Assembly (NCBI RefSeq): GCF_018069565.1
Contig: NZ_JAGPNL010000001.1
Coordinates: 1,550,001 to 1,614,000 of the forward strand
Length of the DNA stretch: 64,000 bases
Direction: 5' to 3'
Source of the DNA: Streptomyces tagetis
Lineage (GTDB): Bacteria; Actinomycetota; Actinomycetes; Streptomycetales; Streptomycetaceae
In this document: positions 1-11,588 of the stretch, one piece after another
Numbering within the stretch: the first letter of the stretch is position 1
Layout of the letters: each line of letters opens with the position of its first letter
Position numbers and translations under genes: made by a program
Notes under the pieces: model-generated
What the model saw: only the letters and a program-made list of their open reading frames with translations
Database searches by the model: none
What the model was told of the DNA's origin: nothing

Positions 1-279
1 TTGTCGCAAGCCGGGAAGCGGGGGGACATTCCGCGGGGCCTGGTTGCGAACATAGCATCCGCGACCTTCGCAGAATTCGCAGATTCGCAGCTCCGGGAGG
101 GCGGAAATCCGCAGATTGGAGGAGTGTCCGCGAGGCCGCGGAACGGGCACTGTCGATCACGTAGGCACCGACCGGGCCGACCGGGCCGTACGCACCGTAC
201 GCACCGTCCGGGCCCACCGGACCGACCGCCCATCCGCCCATCCGCCCATCCCCCCGTCCGTCCATCCGCGAGGAGTCCC
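1..279. promoter_or_regulatory. Upstream region of prpDBC with triple TTCGCAG repeat
   Basis: There is no convincing gene here. The prpD reading frame stays open to the window edge, but the translated residues are Arg/Pro-rich and low complexity and there is a good start at 280. Three copies of TTCGCAG lie at 67-73, 76-82 and 84-90, spaced 8-9 bp apart. They resemble in outline the TTTGCAAA-type operators of the RamB/PrpR regulators of actinobacterial acetate and propionate genes (known family; the match here is inference). Positions 160-260 are short simple repeats such as CCGCCCATC. Confidence 0.4.
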
Positions 280-1788
280 GTGATCGAGCACCCCGTCCGT
301 GTCCACCCCAGCGCCGACCGGCTTCCGCGCGAGGAACAGCTCGCCTGGAAACTGGCGGCCGTGGCCACCGGCACCGAGGAACCGGACGCCGACAGCGCCG
401 CCATGGCCGTCAACCGAGTGATCGACAACGCCTCGGTCGCCGTCGCCTCCCTGCTGCGCCGTCCGGTCGCCGTGGCCCGCGCGCAGGCCACCGCCCACGG
501 CGCCGCCGAGCCCGGCGCCCGCGTCTTCGGCAGCCGCGTCCGGGTCTCGCCCGAGTGGGCCGCCTGGGCGAACGGCACCGCCGTGCGCGAGCTGGACTTC
601 CACGACACCTACCTCGCCGCCGACTACTCCCACCCCGGCGACAACATCCCCCCGCTGCTCGCCGTCGCCCAGCACACCGGCCGCACCGGCGCCGACCTGC
701 TGCGCGGGGTCGTCGCCGCGTACGAGATCCACGTCGCCCTGGTGAAGGGGATCTGCCTGCACGCGCACCGCATCGACCACGTGGCGCACCTCAGCGCCGC
801 CACCGCGGGCGGCCTGGGCGCCCTGCTGCGGCTGCCGACCGAGACGGTGTACCAGGCCGTCCAGCAGGCCGTGCACACCACCACCGCGACCCGGCAGTCC
901 CGCAAGGGCGAGATCTCCAGTTGGAAGGCGTTCGCGCCCGCCTTCGCCGGCAAGGCCGCCATCGAGGCCGTCGACCGGGCGATGCGCGGCGAGACCTCCC
1001 CCTCGCCGATCTACGAGGGCGAGGACGGCTTCCTGGCCTGGATGCTGGACGGACCGGAGTCGGAGTACACGGTCCGGCTGCCCGAGCCCGGCGAGCCGCG
1101 CCGCGCGATCCTCGACACGTACACCAAGGAGCACTCCGCCGAGTACCAGGCCCAGGCGGTCATCGACCTGGCCCGGAAGCTGCGGGAGAAGACCGGACCG
1201 CTGCGGAACGTGCGCTCGATCGTCCTGCACACCAGCCACCACACCCACCACGTGATCGGCTCCGGCGCCAACGATCCGCAGAAGTACGACCCGGCCGCGA
1301 GCCGGGAGACCCTCGACCACTCGGTGCCGTACATCCTCGCCGTCGCCCTGGAGGACGGGAGCTGGCACCACGAGCGCTCCTACGCCCCCGAGCGCGCCGC
1401 CCGCCCCGGGACGGTCGAGCTGTGGCAGAAGATCACCACGGTCGAGGACCCGGAGTGGACGCGCCGCTACCACGACCCCGACCCGGACCGCCGGGCCTTC
1501 GGCGGACGCGCGGTGATCACGCTGGACGACGGTTCGGTCATCGAGGACGAACTCGCCGTCGCCGACGCCCACCCGGCCGGCGCCCGCCCCTTCGAGCGGC
1601 CCGGGTACGTCGGCAAGTTCCGCGCGCTCGCCGAGGGCATCGTCACCGGGCCCGCGCAGGACGCGTTCCTGGACACCGCAGCCCGCCTCGCCGAACTGCC
1701 GGCGGCCGATCTGGACGGGCTCTTCCCGGCCGTCGACACGGACGCCGTCGCCGCCTACGACGCGACCCTGCCGAAGGGGCTGTTCTGA
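280..1788 (+). CDS. prpD: 2-methylcitrate dehydratase (MmgE/PrpD family)
   Basis: Dehydrates 2-methylcitrate to cis-2-methylaconitate in the cytosolic methylcitrate cycle, which detoxifies propionyl-CoA. The 502-residue product matches the MmgE/PrpD length of about 480-505. It carries the family core, with an N-terminal segment around [14 protein letters not shown], a histidine-rich stretch (HTSHHTHH) near residue 315, and [13 protein letters not shown] in the C-terminal half. I chose the GTG at 280 because AGGAG at 271-275 sits 4 nt upstream and homologues begin at about this distance from the core. The frame is open further upstream but low complexity there. The stop overlaps the prpB start (TGATG), so the two genes are translationally coupled. 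The order prpD-prpB-prpC is the actinobacterial arrangement. Confidence 0.93.
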   Translation: MIEHPVRVHPSADRLPREEQLAWKLAAVATGTEEPDADSAAMAVNRVIDNASVAVASLLRRPVAVARAQATAHGAAEPGARVFGSRVRVSPEWAAWANGTAVRELDFHDTYLAADYSHPGDNIPPLLAVAQHTGRTGADLLRGVVAAYEIHVALVKGICLHAHRIDHVAHLSAATAGGLGALLRLPTETVYQAVQQAVHTTTATRQSRKGEISSWKAFAPAFAGKAAIEAVDRAMRGETSPSPIYEGEDGFLAWMLDGPESEYTVRLPEPGEPRRAILDTYTKEHSAEYQAQAVIDLARKLREKTGPLRNVRSIVLHTSHHTHHVIGSGANDPQKYDPAASRETLDHSVPYILAVALEDGSWHHERSYAPERAARPGTVELWQKITTVEDPEWTRRYHDPDPDRRAFGGRAVITLDDGSVIEDELAVADAHPAGARPFERPGYVGKFRALAEGIVTGPAQDAFLDTAARLAELPAADLDGLFPAVDTDAVAAYDATLPKGLF

Positions 1789-2708
1789 TGGTGCTGCACA
1801 CGCGGACCACACCCGCCGAACGCCGCCGGGCCTTCCGCGAGCGCCTGGGCTCCGGGCGGCTGCTGCGCATGCCCGGCGCGGTCAATCCGCTGTCGGCCCG
1901 GCTGATCCAGGACACCGGTTTCGAGGCCGTCTACCTCTCCGGCGCGGTCCTCGCCGCCGACCTGGGCCTGCCCGACATCGGCCTGACCACCTCCACCGAG
2001 ATCGCGGCCCGCGCCCAGCAGACGACCCGGGTCACCGACCTGCCCGTCCTCATCGACGCCGACACCGGCTTCGGCGAACCGATGAACGCGGCCCGCACCG
2101 TGCAGCTCATGGAGGACGCGGGCCTGGCGGGACTGCACCTGGAGGACCAGGTCAACCCCAAGCGCTGCGGCCACCTGGACGGCAAGACCATCACGCCCCG
2201 CGAGGAGATGGCCCGCCGGATCAGGGGCGCCGTCGACGCGCGCCGGGACCCGGACTTCCTGCTGATGGCACGCACCGACGCCCGCTCGGTGGAGGGCCTG
2301 GACGCGGCCATCGCGCGGGCGAAGGCGTACGTCGACGCCGGCGCCGACGCGATCTTCCCCGAAGCCCTCACGGACGTCTCCGAGTACGAGGCGTTCCGAC
2401 AGGCGGTGGACGTGCCGCTGCTGGCGAACCTCACCGAGTTCGGCAAGACCCCCCTCCTCGACGCGGCCACCCTGGAGAACCTCGGCTACGACATCGCCCT
2501 CTACCCGGTGACGCTGCTGCGCCTCGCCATGGGCGCGGTCGAGGACGGACTGCGCGCGATCGCCGCGGAGGGCACCCAGGAGTCCCTGCTGCCCCGCATG
2601 CAGACCCGCTCCCGCCTCTACGAACTCCTCGACTACGAGGCGTACTCGGCCTTCGACTCGGCCGTCTTCGACTTCACCCTCCCGCCCGGCAACCGACCCG
2701 GCACCTGA
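1788..2708 (+). CDS. prpB: Methylisocitrate lyase
   Basis: Cleaves 2-methylisocitrate to pyruvate and succinate, the last step of the methylcitrate cycle. The 306-residue protein is a PEP mutase/isocitrate lyase-type barrel. The catalytic loop signature NPKRCGH is at about residues 123-129, and Mg-binding acidic residues are seen in DADTGFGE. Its length fits PrpB (about 295-305) rather than the longer isocitrate lyases. Its ATG overlaps the prpD stop, and prpC follows after 19 bp, so the three genes form one operon. Confidence 0.93.
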   Translation: MVLHTRTTPAERRRAFRERLGSGRLLRMPGAVNPLSARLIQDTGFEAVYLSGAVLAADLGLPDIGLTTSTEIAARAQQTTRVTDLPVLIDADTGFGEPMNAARTVQLMEDAGLAGLHLEDQVNPKRCGHLDGKTITPREEMARRIRGAVDARRDPDFLLMARTDARSVEGLDAAIARAKAYVDAGADAIFPEALTDVSEYEAFRQAVDVPLLANLTEFGKTPLLDAATLENLGYDIALYPVTLLRLAMGAVEDGLRAIAAEGTQESLLPRMQTRSRLYELLDYEAYSAFDSAVFDFTLPPGNRPGT

Positions 2709-2727
2709 CCCACGAAGGCAGGAACCC

Positions 2728-3864
2728 ATGAGCGCCACCGCACCCGAGATCCACCGCGGCCTCGCCGGTGTCGTCGTCGACACCACCGAGATCTCCACCG
2801 TCATCCAGGAGACCAACTCCCTGACCTACCGCGGCTACCCGGTGCAGGACCTGGCCGCCCGCCGCTCCTTCGAGGAGGTCGCCCACCTCCTCTGGTTCGG
2901 CGAACTCCCCGACGAGGGACAGCTCCGCGACTTCCAAGCCCGCGAACGCGCCCTGCGCCCGCTGGACCGCACCACGCTGGAACTGCTCGCCAGGCTGCCC
3001 GAGACCTGCCACCCGATGGACGTCCTGCGCACGGCCGTCAGCTTCTTCGGCGCCGAGGACCCCACCGAGGACGACGGCAGCCCCGCCGCCAACCGCGCCA
3101 AGTCCCTGACCCTGCTGGCCAAGCTGCCGACCGTGGTCGCCGCCGAACAGCGACGCCGCCGGGGCCTCGCCCCGATCCCGCCCGACCCCGGCCTCGGGTA
3201 CGCGGAGAACTTCTTCCACATGTGCTTCGGCAACGTGCCCGACCCCGACGTGGTCCGCTGCTTCGAGATCTCCCTCACCCTCTACGCCGAACACAGCTTC
3301 AACGCCTCGACGTTCACCGCCCGCGTGGTCACCTCCACCCTCTCCGACCTCTACAGCGCCGTCACCGCGGCCGTCGGCGCGCTCAAGGGTCCGCTGCACG
3401 GCGGCGCCAACGAGGCCGTGATGCACATGCTGCTGGAGATCGGCGACCCGCGCCGGGCCGAGGCGTGGCTGGACGAGGCGCTGGCGGCCAAGCGGAAGAT
3501 CATGGGCTTCGGCCACCGCGTGTACAAGCACGGCGACTCCCGCGTCCCGATCATGCAGGACGCCCTCGACCGGCTGGTGGCACGCGCAGCCGACCCCGAG
3601 GTGACCCGGCTGGCCACCCTGCACGCGGCCCTGCGGCACGCCATGGCCAACCGCAAGGGCATCCACCCGAACCTGGACTACCCGGCCGGGCTCGCCTACC
3701 ACCTGATGGGCTTCGACATCCCGGTCTTCACGCCGATCTTCGTGATGAGCCGGATCACCGGCTGGACCGCGCACATCACCGAGCAACTCGCCCACAACGC
3801 GCTGATCCGCCCGCTGGCCTCCTACGACGGACGGGACCAGCGGGCGGTGCCGGGAGCCGCGTGA
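2728..3864 (+). CDS. prpC: 2-methylcitrate synthase / citrate synthase
   Basis: Condenses propionyl-CoA (and usually acetyl-CoA less efficiently) with oxaloacetate to 2-methylcitrate. The 378-residue product has the type I citrate synthase landmarks: LHGGANE with a catalytic His at about residue 229, FGHRVYKHGD with the second His and an Arg at about 265-274, and a late Asp in NLDYPAG. Operon membership with prpD and prpB favours methylcitrate synthase over housekeeping citrate synthase. AAGGCAGGA precedes the ATG. Transcription probably ends at the hairpin that begins 12 bp after the stop. Confidence 0.92.
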   Translation: MSATAPEIHRGLAGVVVDTTEISTVIQETNSLTYRGYPVQDLAARRSFEEVAHLLWFGELPDEGQLRDFQARERALRPLDRTTLELLARLPETCHPMDVLRTAVSFFGAEDPTEDDGSPAANRAKSLTLLAKLPTVVAAEQRRRRGLAPIPPDPGLGYAENFFHMCFGNVPDPDVVRCFEISLTLYAEHSFNASTFTARVVTSTLSDLYSAVTAAVGALKGPLHGGANEAVMHMLLEIGDPRRAEAWLDEALAAKRKIMGFGHRVYKHGDSRVPIMQDALDRLVARAADPEVTRLATLHAALRHAMANRKGIHPNLDYPAGLAYHLMGFDIPVFTPIFVMSRITGWTAHITEQLAHNALIRPLASYDGRDQRAVPGAA

Positions 3865-3875
3865 GCCCGGACCGG

Positions 3876-3912
3876 GGAGGTGCCGAACGGCCGCCGGCCG
3901 TACGGCACCTCC
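3876..3912. terminator. Bidirectional intrinsic terminator between prpC and nrdF
   Basis: GGAGGTGCCG-A-ACGGC pairs with GCCGT-A-CGGCACCTCC around a short loop, giving about 15 of 16 paired positions. It sits in the 61-bp gap between two convergent genes. There is no long U-tract, as is usual in high-GC actinobacteria. Confidence 0.75.
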
Positions 3913-3925
3913 GCCGTCCCCGCCC

Positions 3926-7145
<3,220 letters not shown>

Positions 7146-7149
<4 letters not shown>

Positions 7150-7580
7150 GCCGCCGGTCGTCCCGTCGCCGTCGATGAGTGTCGTGTCCAAAACCTCTGC
7201 AGTCCTTCCCTCACGGCACGGACGTCGCGGTCCGTGCCCAGCAGTTCGAATCGGTACAGCTCCGGGACCCGGCACTTCGCCGCGATGACCCGGCCGGCCA
7301 GGCAGTAGTCCGCGCCGAAGTTGGTGTTGCCGGAGGCGATGACCCCGCGCAGCAGGGCGCGGTTGGCCTCGACGTTCAGGAAGCGGATCACCTGCTTGGG
7401 TACCGCGCCGGCGCGTTCGCCGCCGCCGTAGGTCGGGGTGATCAGCACGTACGGCTCGGTCGCCCGCGGCATGCCGTCGCGGTGCGGGCGCAGGGGGATG
7501 CGCGTGGCCGGCAGGCCCAGCCTCCGTACGAAGCGCTCGGTGTTCTCCGAGACGCTGGAGAAATAGACGAGACCGCTCAC
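7146..7580 (-). CDS. nrdI: NrdI flavoprotein
   Basis: Flavodoxin-like protein that supplies the oxidant for assembling the Mn-tyrosyl cofactor of NrdF. The 144-residue product has the NrdI pattern: [12 protein letters not shown] phosphate-binding loop at the N-terminus, TPTYGGG around residue 50, and [11 protein letters not shown] near 85. I chose the GTG at 7580 because GAGGAGG lies 7-12 nt upstream; residues further upstream do not match the family. First gene of nrdI-nrdE-nrdF, under the cobalamin riboswitch about 190 bp upstream. Its presence is the main argument for class Ib. Confidence 0.9.
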
Positions 7581-7773
7581 CGGTCGCCCCTCCTCTCGCT
7601 CGTTCCCGTCTCCGTCCGAGGACCGGGAGGGGAGGAGCGGCGGGACGCGCGCGGCGGGAGACCCGGCGGCGCGGAGAAAACCGATACGCCGCACCCGGGG
7701 CCGTGCGTCTGCCACCTGGCCCTCCCTCGGGGCCTCGGAGCGCGCGCACCGCGGTCCGGTGTGCGCACCGGTG

Positions 7774-7970
7774 GCAGGTCTTCGGACTCGCGGGCGTGCC
7801 TCGTGTCGTACGAGGCTCCTACCGGCCGTCGCTTCCCAGGCCCGTCGTGGGCCCAGTGCGTGTGACGGCGGTCGTTCCCGCTCACCGCTGCGGGGCAGTC
7901 CCGGATTCCCACCGGGTTCCCTCTTGCGACGCCGGACACAGAGGCATCCGGCGAACCACCAGCACGGCCA
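7774..7970 (-). ncRNA. Cobalamin riboswitch in the nrdIEF leader
   Basis: On the minus strand the classic cobalamin core is plain: GGGAACCCGGTGGGAATC, then CTGCCCCGCAGCGGTGAG (7880-7935 region), and the B12 box AGTCCGAAGACCTGCC ending near 7774. A GCCGGATGCC...GTCCGGC stem lies at the 5' side. Known Streptomyces biology: B12 riboswitches repress an oxygen-dependent reductase when cobalamin is available for class II NrdJ. Here the controlled operon is class Ib. Whether it acts on transcription or translation cannot be told from sequence. Confidence 0.93.
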
Positions 7971-8017
7971 ACACTACATCTGGATCTCGATGGACGTGCA
8001 CCACCCACATGTTGTGT
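7971..8017. promoter_or_regulatory. Tandem NrdR-box-like operators
   Basis: Compared with the NrdR consensus aCaCwAtATaTwGtgT, 7971-7986 has a perfect left half (ACACTA) and 8002-8017 a perfect right half (TTGTGT). Their centres are 31 bp apart, about three helical turns, which is a usual spacing for paired NrdR boxes. They lie immediately upstream of the riboswitch, where the nrd promoter should be. Each box has a degenerate second half, so this is a probable, not certain, assignment. Confidence 0.55.
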
Positions 8018-8027
8018 CGCAAGAAAA

Positions 8028-8045
8028 ACTTAGGTATACCTAAGT
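8028..8045. promoter_or_regulatory. Perfect 18-bp palindrome upstream of nrdIEF
   Basis: ACTTAGGTATACCTAAGT is a perfect inverted repeat in an AT-rich island. Half-sites TTAGGT/ACCTAA are those of DtxR/IdeR-type iron boxes, but the spacer is only 2 bp, not the usual 7. A metal-responsive DtxR/MntR-family regulator is the obvious guess, which would suit an Mn-dependent reductase. Binding is inference. Confidence 0.5.
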
Positions 8046-8130
8046 CCTGCCGCGGATCTCCCTCCGCACATGGCGTGGATCATGTCCGCGGGAAGACCCG
8101 TGGCCCGGCCCGCGCGTCCGGCCGGCCACC

Positions 8131-8148
8131 GGCGGGCGGGAGCCCGCC
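8131..8148 (-). terminator. Hairpin downstream of the Ig-like protein gene
   Basis: GGCGGGC-GGGA-GCCCGCC, a 7-bp stem with a tetraloop, lies about 110 bp past the stop of the gene ending at 8259 and before the nrd promoter region. Without a U-tract its role as terminator is tentative. Confidence 0.35.
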
Positions 8149-8258
8149 CCGCGGCCCGCACCCCCCGGTCACGGCACATGACGGGCGGCCCCGGCGCACT
8201 GGTGCCGAGACCGCCGTCTCCCTGGCTGGCCGCTCGTACGATCTCCCGGCTCAGGAGA

Positions 8259-8768
8259 TCAGCGCCGGTGCCACCCGTTGTGGAAGTTGTAGGTGTTGGT
8301 GGAGGTGTTGATGTTGTTGTTGATGTCGCCGACGTTGAAGCCGAACAGTCCGCCGCAGACGAGGAAGCAGAAACCGGGGGACGGGGTGGGGGGAGTGGGA
8401 GGAGCCGCCGTGACCTGGACGGTCGTGGTGTTGTTGGAGGCGTCGCAGTCGGCGTTGCCGTTGTAGGCGGCGGTGATGGTGTGGGTGCCGGTCGTGGTGA
8501 AGGTGGCGGTGTAGGACGCCTGGCCGTTGGCGTTCACCGGCACGGTGTCGAGCAGGTCGCTGCCGTCGAAGAACGTGACGCCGAGGCCGCCGGTGGGGTC
8601 GGCGGGACAGTCGACGGTGGCCGCGAGCTGCACCGGCGTGTCGACCTCGGCCGACGGGGGAGTGGCCGTCACCGTGGTGCTCGACGGTACGGCCCATGCG
8701 GGCGAGGCCAGTCCCACGACGGCGGCCAGGGCTGTGGCGACGACCAGTCGCGCTCTGCGGGGTTTCAT
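8259..8768 (-). CDS. Small exported Ig-like repeat protein, unknown function
   Basis: A 169-residue protein with a clear Sec signal peptide: a basic N-terminus (KPRRAR), a hydrophobic stretch with AALAAVVGLASP, and a likely cut after AWA near residue 26. Residues 30-120 form one bacterial Ig-like domain of the type that ends in ITAAYNGN. A proline-rich linker and a Cys- and Asn-rich tail (FCFLVCG, then NNNINTSTNTYNFHNG) follow, which may fold separately or pair cysteines outside the cell. ATG at 8768 is preferred because AGGTGA precedes it; a GTG two codons upstream is possible. It sits downstream of, and in the same direction as, two IPT/TIG proteins. No enzyme motif is visible. Confidence 0.7.
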   Translation of the reverse strand: MKPRRARLVVATALAAVVGLASPAWAVPSSTTVTATPPSAEVDTPVQLAATVDCPADPTGGLGVTFFDGSDLLDTVPVNANGQASYTATFTTTGTHTITAAYNGNADCDASNNTTTVQVTAAPPTPPTPSPGFCFLVCGGLFGFNVGDINNNINTSTNTYNFHNGWHRR

Positions 8769-8971
8769 GCTCACCTGTTCGGCTCCTTGCTTCTGTCGAC
8801 GCGCCCGCGGGGGCGCGGGCGGAGCTTCACGCTATGGCGGGCTCCCCGGCCCTCCAGGGACGCGGCGCCCACAAGTAACCTGGCTGGATCAGCGGCCCGG
8901 ACCGGTCGTCGGCCGACTGAGTGGGGGACAGGCCACGGGGTGTACGGGGCGGTCGCTTCCCGCCGCCGGGG

Positions 8972-9988
8972 TCAGATGCCGGGGGCGGCGACCCGGGTGT
9001 AGACCGCCCCGGGGCTCGTGCCGCCCGCGGTGGTGACGGTCACCGTGACCGGCCCCGCAGGGCCCGCGGGGGCGACCGCGGTGATCTGCGTGTCCGACAC
9101 GACGGTGAACGAGGCGGCCGTGCCGCCGAAGGTGACGGCCGAGGCGGAGGCCAGATGCGTGCCGATGAGGGTGACCACCGTGCCCGCGGCCGTCGGGCCG
9201 CTGCTGGGCACCAGCGCCGTCAGCGTGGGCGCGGCGACGTAGCCGAAGGCGACGGGGTTGCTCGTACCGCCCGGGGTGATCACCGTGACCGGTGAACTGC
9301 CCGTACCCGGCGGGGCGGTGGCGGTGATCTGGGTTGCCGAGACCACGGTGAAGGAGGTGGCGTCGGTGGAACCGAACCGGACGGCGGTGGCGTTGAGCAG
9401 GTCGCTCCCGGTCAGGGCGACCACCGTGCCACCGGCGGCCGGGCCCTGGGCCGGGCTGATGGCGGTGAGCACGGGAGGCGCGGCGTAGAAGAAGAAGGCG
9501 TCGGGGGCGCTGGTGCCGCCCGGTGCCGTCACCGTCACCACGGCGGCCCCGGGAGCGCCGGCGGGTGTCACGGCGGTGATCTGGGTGGCCGAGTTCACCA
9601 GGAACGACGCCGCCGGGACTCCGCCGAAGGCGACCGCCGTGGCCCCGGTGAACCCGGAACCCGTGAGGACGACCCCGGTGCCGCCCGCCGTCGGGCCGCT
9701 GGTGGGCGTCACCGCCGTGACCACCGGCACCTGCGCCACCACGTAGGTGAACGTCACCGAGTTGCTGTTGCCGGTGGGATGGACGATGGTCACCGCTGCC
9801 GCGCCCGCGGCGTGCGGGGGGCTCACGGCGGTGATCTGGGTGGCCGAGTTGACGGTGAAGGAGGTGGCGTTGGTGCTGCCGAACCGTACGGCGGTGGACC
9901 CCGTCATCCCGGTACCGGTCAGGGTGACGGTGGTGCCCCCGGTGGTGGGCCCCTGCGTGGGGTTGATGCTGCTGATCGTGGGCGGCAT
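8972..9988 (-). CDS. IPT/TIG-repeat protein (four repeats)
   Basis: 338 residues built almost entirely of four IPT/TIG (Ig-like fold shared by plexins and transcription factors) repeats of about 80-83 residues. Each has the pattern PTxGPTxGGTxVTLTG, a central AVxFGxxxAxSFTVxSxTQI and GGTSxPxxFxYV. There is no signal peptide, membrane segment or LPXTG motif, which is odd for an adhesin-like fold. AAGGAG precedes the ATG at 9988. The C-terminus ends in VAAPGI, the same ending as the neighbouring paralogue, with near-identical DNA there, so the two arose by duplication. Repeats are protein-domain repeats, not a DNA array. Confidence 0.8.
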   Translation of the reverse strand: MPPTISSINPTQGPTTGGTTVTLTGTGMTGSTAVRFGSTNATSFTVNSATQITAVSPPHAAGAAAVTIVHPTGNSNSVTFTYVVAQVPVVTAVTPTSGPTAGGTGVVLTGSGFTGATAVAFGGVPAASFLVNSATQITAVTPAGAPGAAVVTVTAPGGTSAPDAFFFYAAPPVLTAISPAQGPAAGGTVVALTGSDLLNATAVRFGSTDATSFTVVSATQITATAPPGTGSSPVTVITPGGTSNPVAFGYVAAPTLTALVPSSGPTAAGTVVTLIGTHLASASAVTFGGTAASFTVVSDTQITAVAPAGPAGPVTVTVTTAGGTSPGAVYTRVAAPGI

Positions 9989-10195
9989 GAGGTTGCTCCT
10001 TGGGCAGCCTGGGCGAAGCCCGCTCCGACGCCGGCACCGGCGCCGACCGGGCCGGGGGAGTCACCGTGGCCCAGGGCCGTCCGCCGGCTGCGGATCTCGT
10101 GGCCGGGCGGCGGGCAGGGCGGGAACCGTCGCTCGAAGAGCGGTGGTCGAGGCAGGGCTGCCGCCCGGCGGACACCGGGCGGCAGCGGGTGCGGA

Positions 10196-10942
10196 TCAGA
10201 TGCCGGGGGCGGCGACGTAGGTGAAGGCGCCGGTGGCCGTGTCGGAGCCGGCCGCGTTGGTCACCACCACGTCGACCGCGCCGGGGGTGCCGGGCGGGGT
10301 CACCGCCGAGAGCGTGGTGGTGTTCACCACGGAGAACGGTGCCGGGGTGCCGTCGAAGGTGACCGATTCGGTGGTGTCGAGGTTGGTGCCGATGATGGTG
10401 ACACCGGTACCGCCCGACGCCGGCCCGGAGGAGGGGGTGACGGAGGTGACGGTGGGCACGTCCACGTAGGTGTAGGACAGGCCGTTGTTGGTCCCGCCCG
10501 CGGTGGTCACGCTCACCCCGACGGGGCCCGCCGCCGCGCCCGCCGGGACGGCGACGGTGAGCTGGGTGTCGGAGACGACCGTCGGCGTGGCGGTGTTGGC
10601 GCCGAAGGACACGCTGGTGGCCGTGGCCAGCCCGACACCGTTGATGGTGACCGTGTTCCCGCCCGCCAGAGGACCGGAGGTCGGCGCGAGCGACGACTTG
10701 AACGGGGCTCCGACGTAGAAGAACGGAACCGGGTTGCTCGTCCCGCCCGCCGTGGTCACCGTGACCCCGACGGTGCCGGTGCCCGAGGGGGAGACGGCGG
10801 TGACCTGGGTCGGTGAGACGTTGGTGACGTTGCTCGCCGGCTTGGTGCCGAAGGTGACGGCGGTCGTGCCGGTCAGGTTCGTGCCGGTGATGGTCACCAG
10901 CGTGCCACCGCCGGTGGAACCCTGGTTCGGAGAGATGGGCAT
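10196..10942 (-). CDS. IPT/TIG-repeat protein (three repeats)
   Basis: 248 residues with three IPT/TIG repeats of about 80 residues, beginning right at the start codon (MPISPNQGSTGGG). It is a paralogue of the next gene on the same strand, sharing repeat sequence and the YVAAPGI end, and again has no signal peptide. GGAG about 9 nt upstream supports the ATG at 10942; the open frame extends 13 codons further but without a better site. The 208 bp between the two paralogues holds nothing recognisable. The long gene-free region upstream suggests complex expression control. Function is unknown; a carbohydrate- or surface-binding role is a guess. Confidence 0.78.
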   Translation of the reverse strand: MPISPNQGSTGGGTLVTITGTNLTGTTAVTFGTKPASNVTNVSPTQVTAVSPSGTGTVGVTVTTAGGTSNPVPFFYVGAPFKSSLAPTSGPLAGGNTVTINGVGLATATSVSFGANTATPTVVSDTQLTVAVPAGAAAGPVGVSVTTAGGTNNGLSYTYVDVPTVTSVTPSSGPASGGTGVTIIGTNLDTTESVTFDGTPAPFSVVNTTTLSAVTPPGTPGAVDVVVTNAAGSDTATGAFTYVAAPGI

Positions 10943-11287
10943 GGAGAGACTCCTCGCTGACAGGAGGGAGACAGGGGACATGGCGGAACCGGGAGTACGC
11001 CGGGCGGGCCTTCGAGGAGGACCCTCGCGGAAGGAGAGGCGGCTCGACCGTGCCGCGTGCCGAAGGAGTTCACTCCTGGGCGCACAGAAGAAGAACCGGC
11101 AGACGCCGCCCTTTGCCGTGATCCCCGGTCATGGGATGGGCGGCCCACCGGTTCGCTGCTTCAAGTAGCCCATGACACGGCGGTTCTGACAAGACGTCCG
11201 CCGCATCCTTCGGAAGGCAAGGTGTGTACCGGGGTGGCCGCGTACCACCGGCGTGCGCTCACGGTCTTCGCCCGGCGCGTAAAGAGA

Positions 11288-11317
11288 CCGGCCGGCGCCA
11301 CAAGTGGCACCGGCCGG
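11288..11317. terminator. Strong hairpin in the gene-free leader
   Basis: CCGGCCGGCGCCAC and GTGGCACCGGCCGG pair over 14 positions with one G-U type change and a two- to four-base loop. It could end transcription of the upstream TSUP gene (minus strand), which stops at 11589. There is no U-tract. Confidence 0.45.
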
Positions 11318-11479
11318 CCATCCAACCCCTCGGGGATGCCCATCGTGATCGCGGCTGTCTGCGCCCTCCCCACGTGTGAAGGCCGGCAGTGCACACCGAT
11401 ACCACGCACCCCGAACGGAACGGGCTGCCCATTGATTGGATATGTCCAGTAACTCAGGGTCTCGGCATCCGCCTCAAGT

Positions 11480-11493
11480 CCCAGAATTCTGGG
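11480..11493. promoter_or_regulatory. 14-bp palindrome CCCAGAATTCTGGG
   Basis: A perfect dyad about 95 bp beyond the TSUP stop and 540 bp upstream of the IPT gene start. It could be an operator; no family was recognised. Confidence 0.3.
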
Positions 11494-11588
11494 TCACCTG
11501 AATGGAGTAGCCCGGGGTGGTGAACCCGGCTCACGATGCCGCCGGGCGACGGTCACGGCGCGCGGGCCCCACCTCGGGCCACGTCCAG

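Larger units (their letters stand above)
10943..11588. other. 646-bp gene-free leader of the IPT/TIG genes
   Basis: No open frame here has convincing composition. On the minus strand TTGTCA (11187-11192) and GCTACT (11164-11169) are spaced 17 bp and could be a weak promoter, leaving about 220 nt of untranslated leader. A strong hairpin (11288-11317) and a palindrome (11480-11493) are listed separately. Base composition is more mixed than in flanking genes. Confidence 0.4.

Noticed and set aside
157-1812. Long open frame on the minus strand opposite prpD
   Set aside because: Its composition is the Gly/Val/Arg-rich shadow typical of GC-rich coding DNA; prpD has family motifs and a proper start.
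8972-10942. Regular DNA repeats that could suggest a repeat array
   Set aside because: They are about 240-bp units encoding IPT/TIG domains, diverged at the DNA level, not a CRISPR or satellite.
11057-11452. Possible 131-codon gene in the leader of the IPT/TIG genes
   Set aside because: No ribosome-binding site, no domain, random-looking composition, and it runs across the 11288-11317 hairpin.
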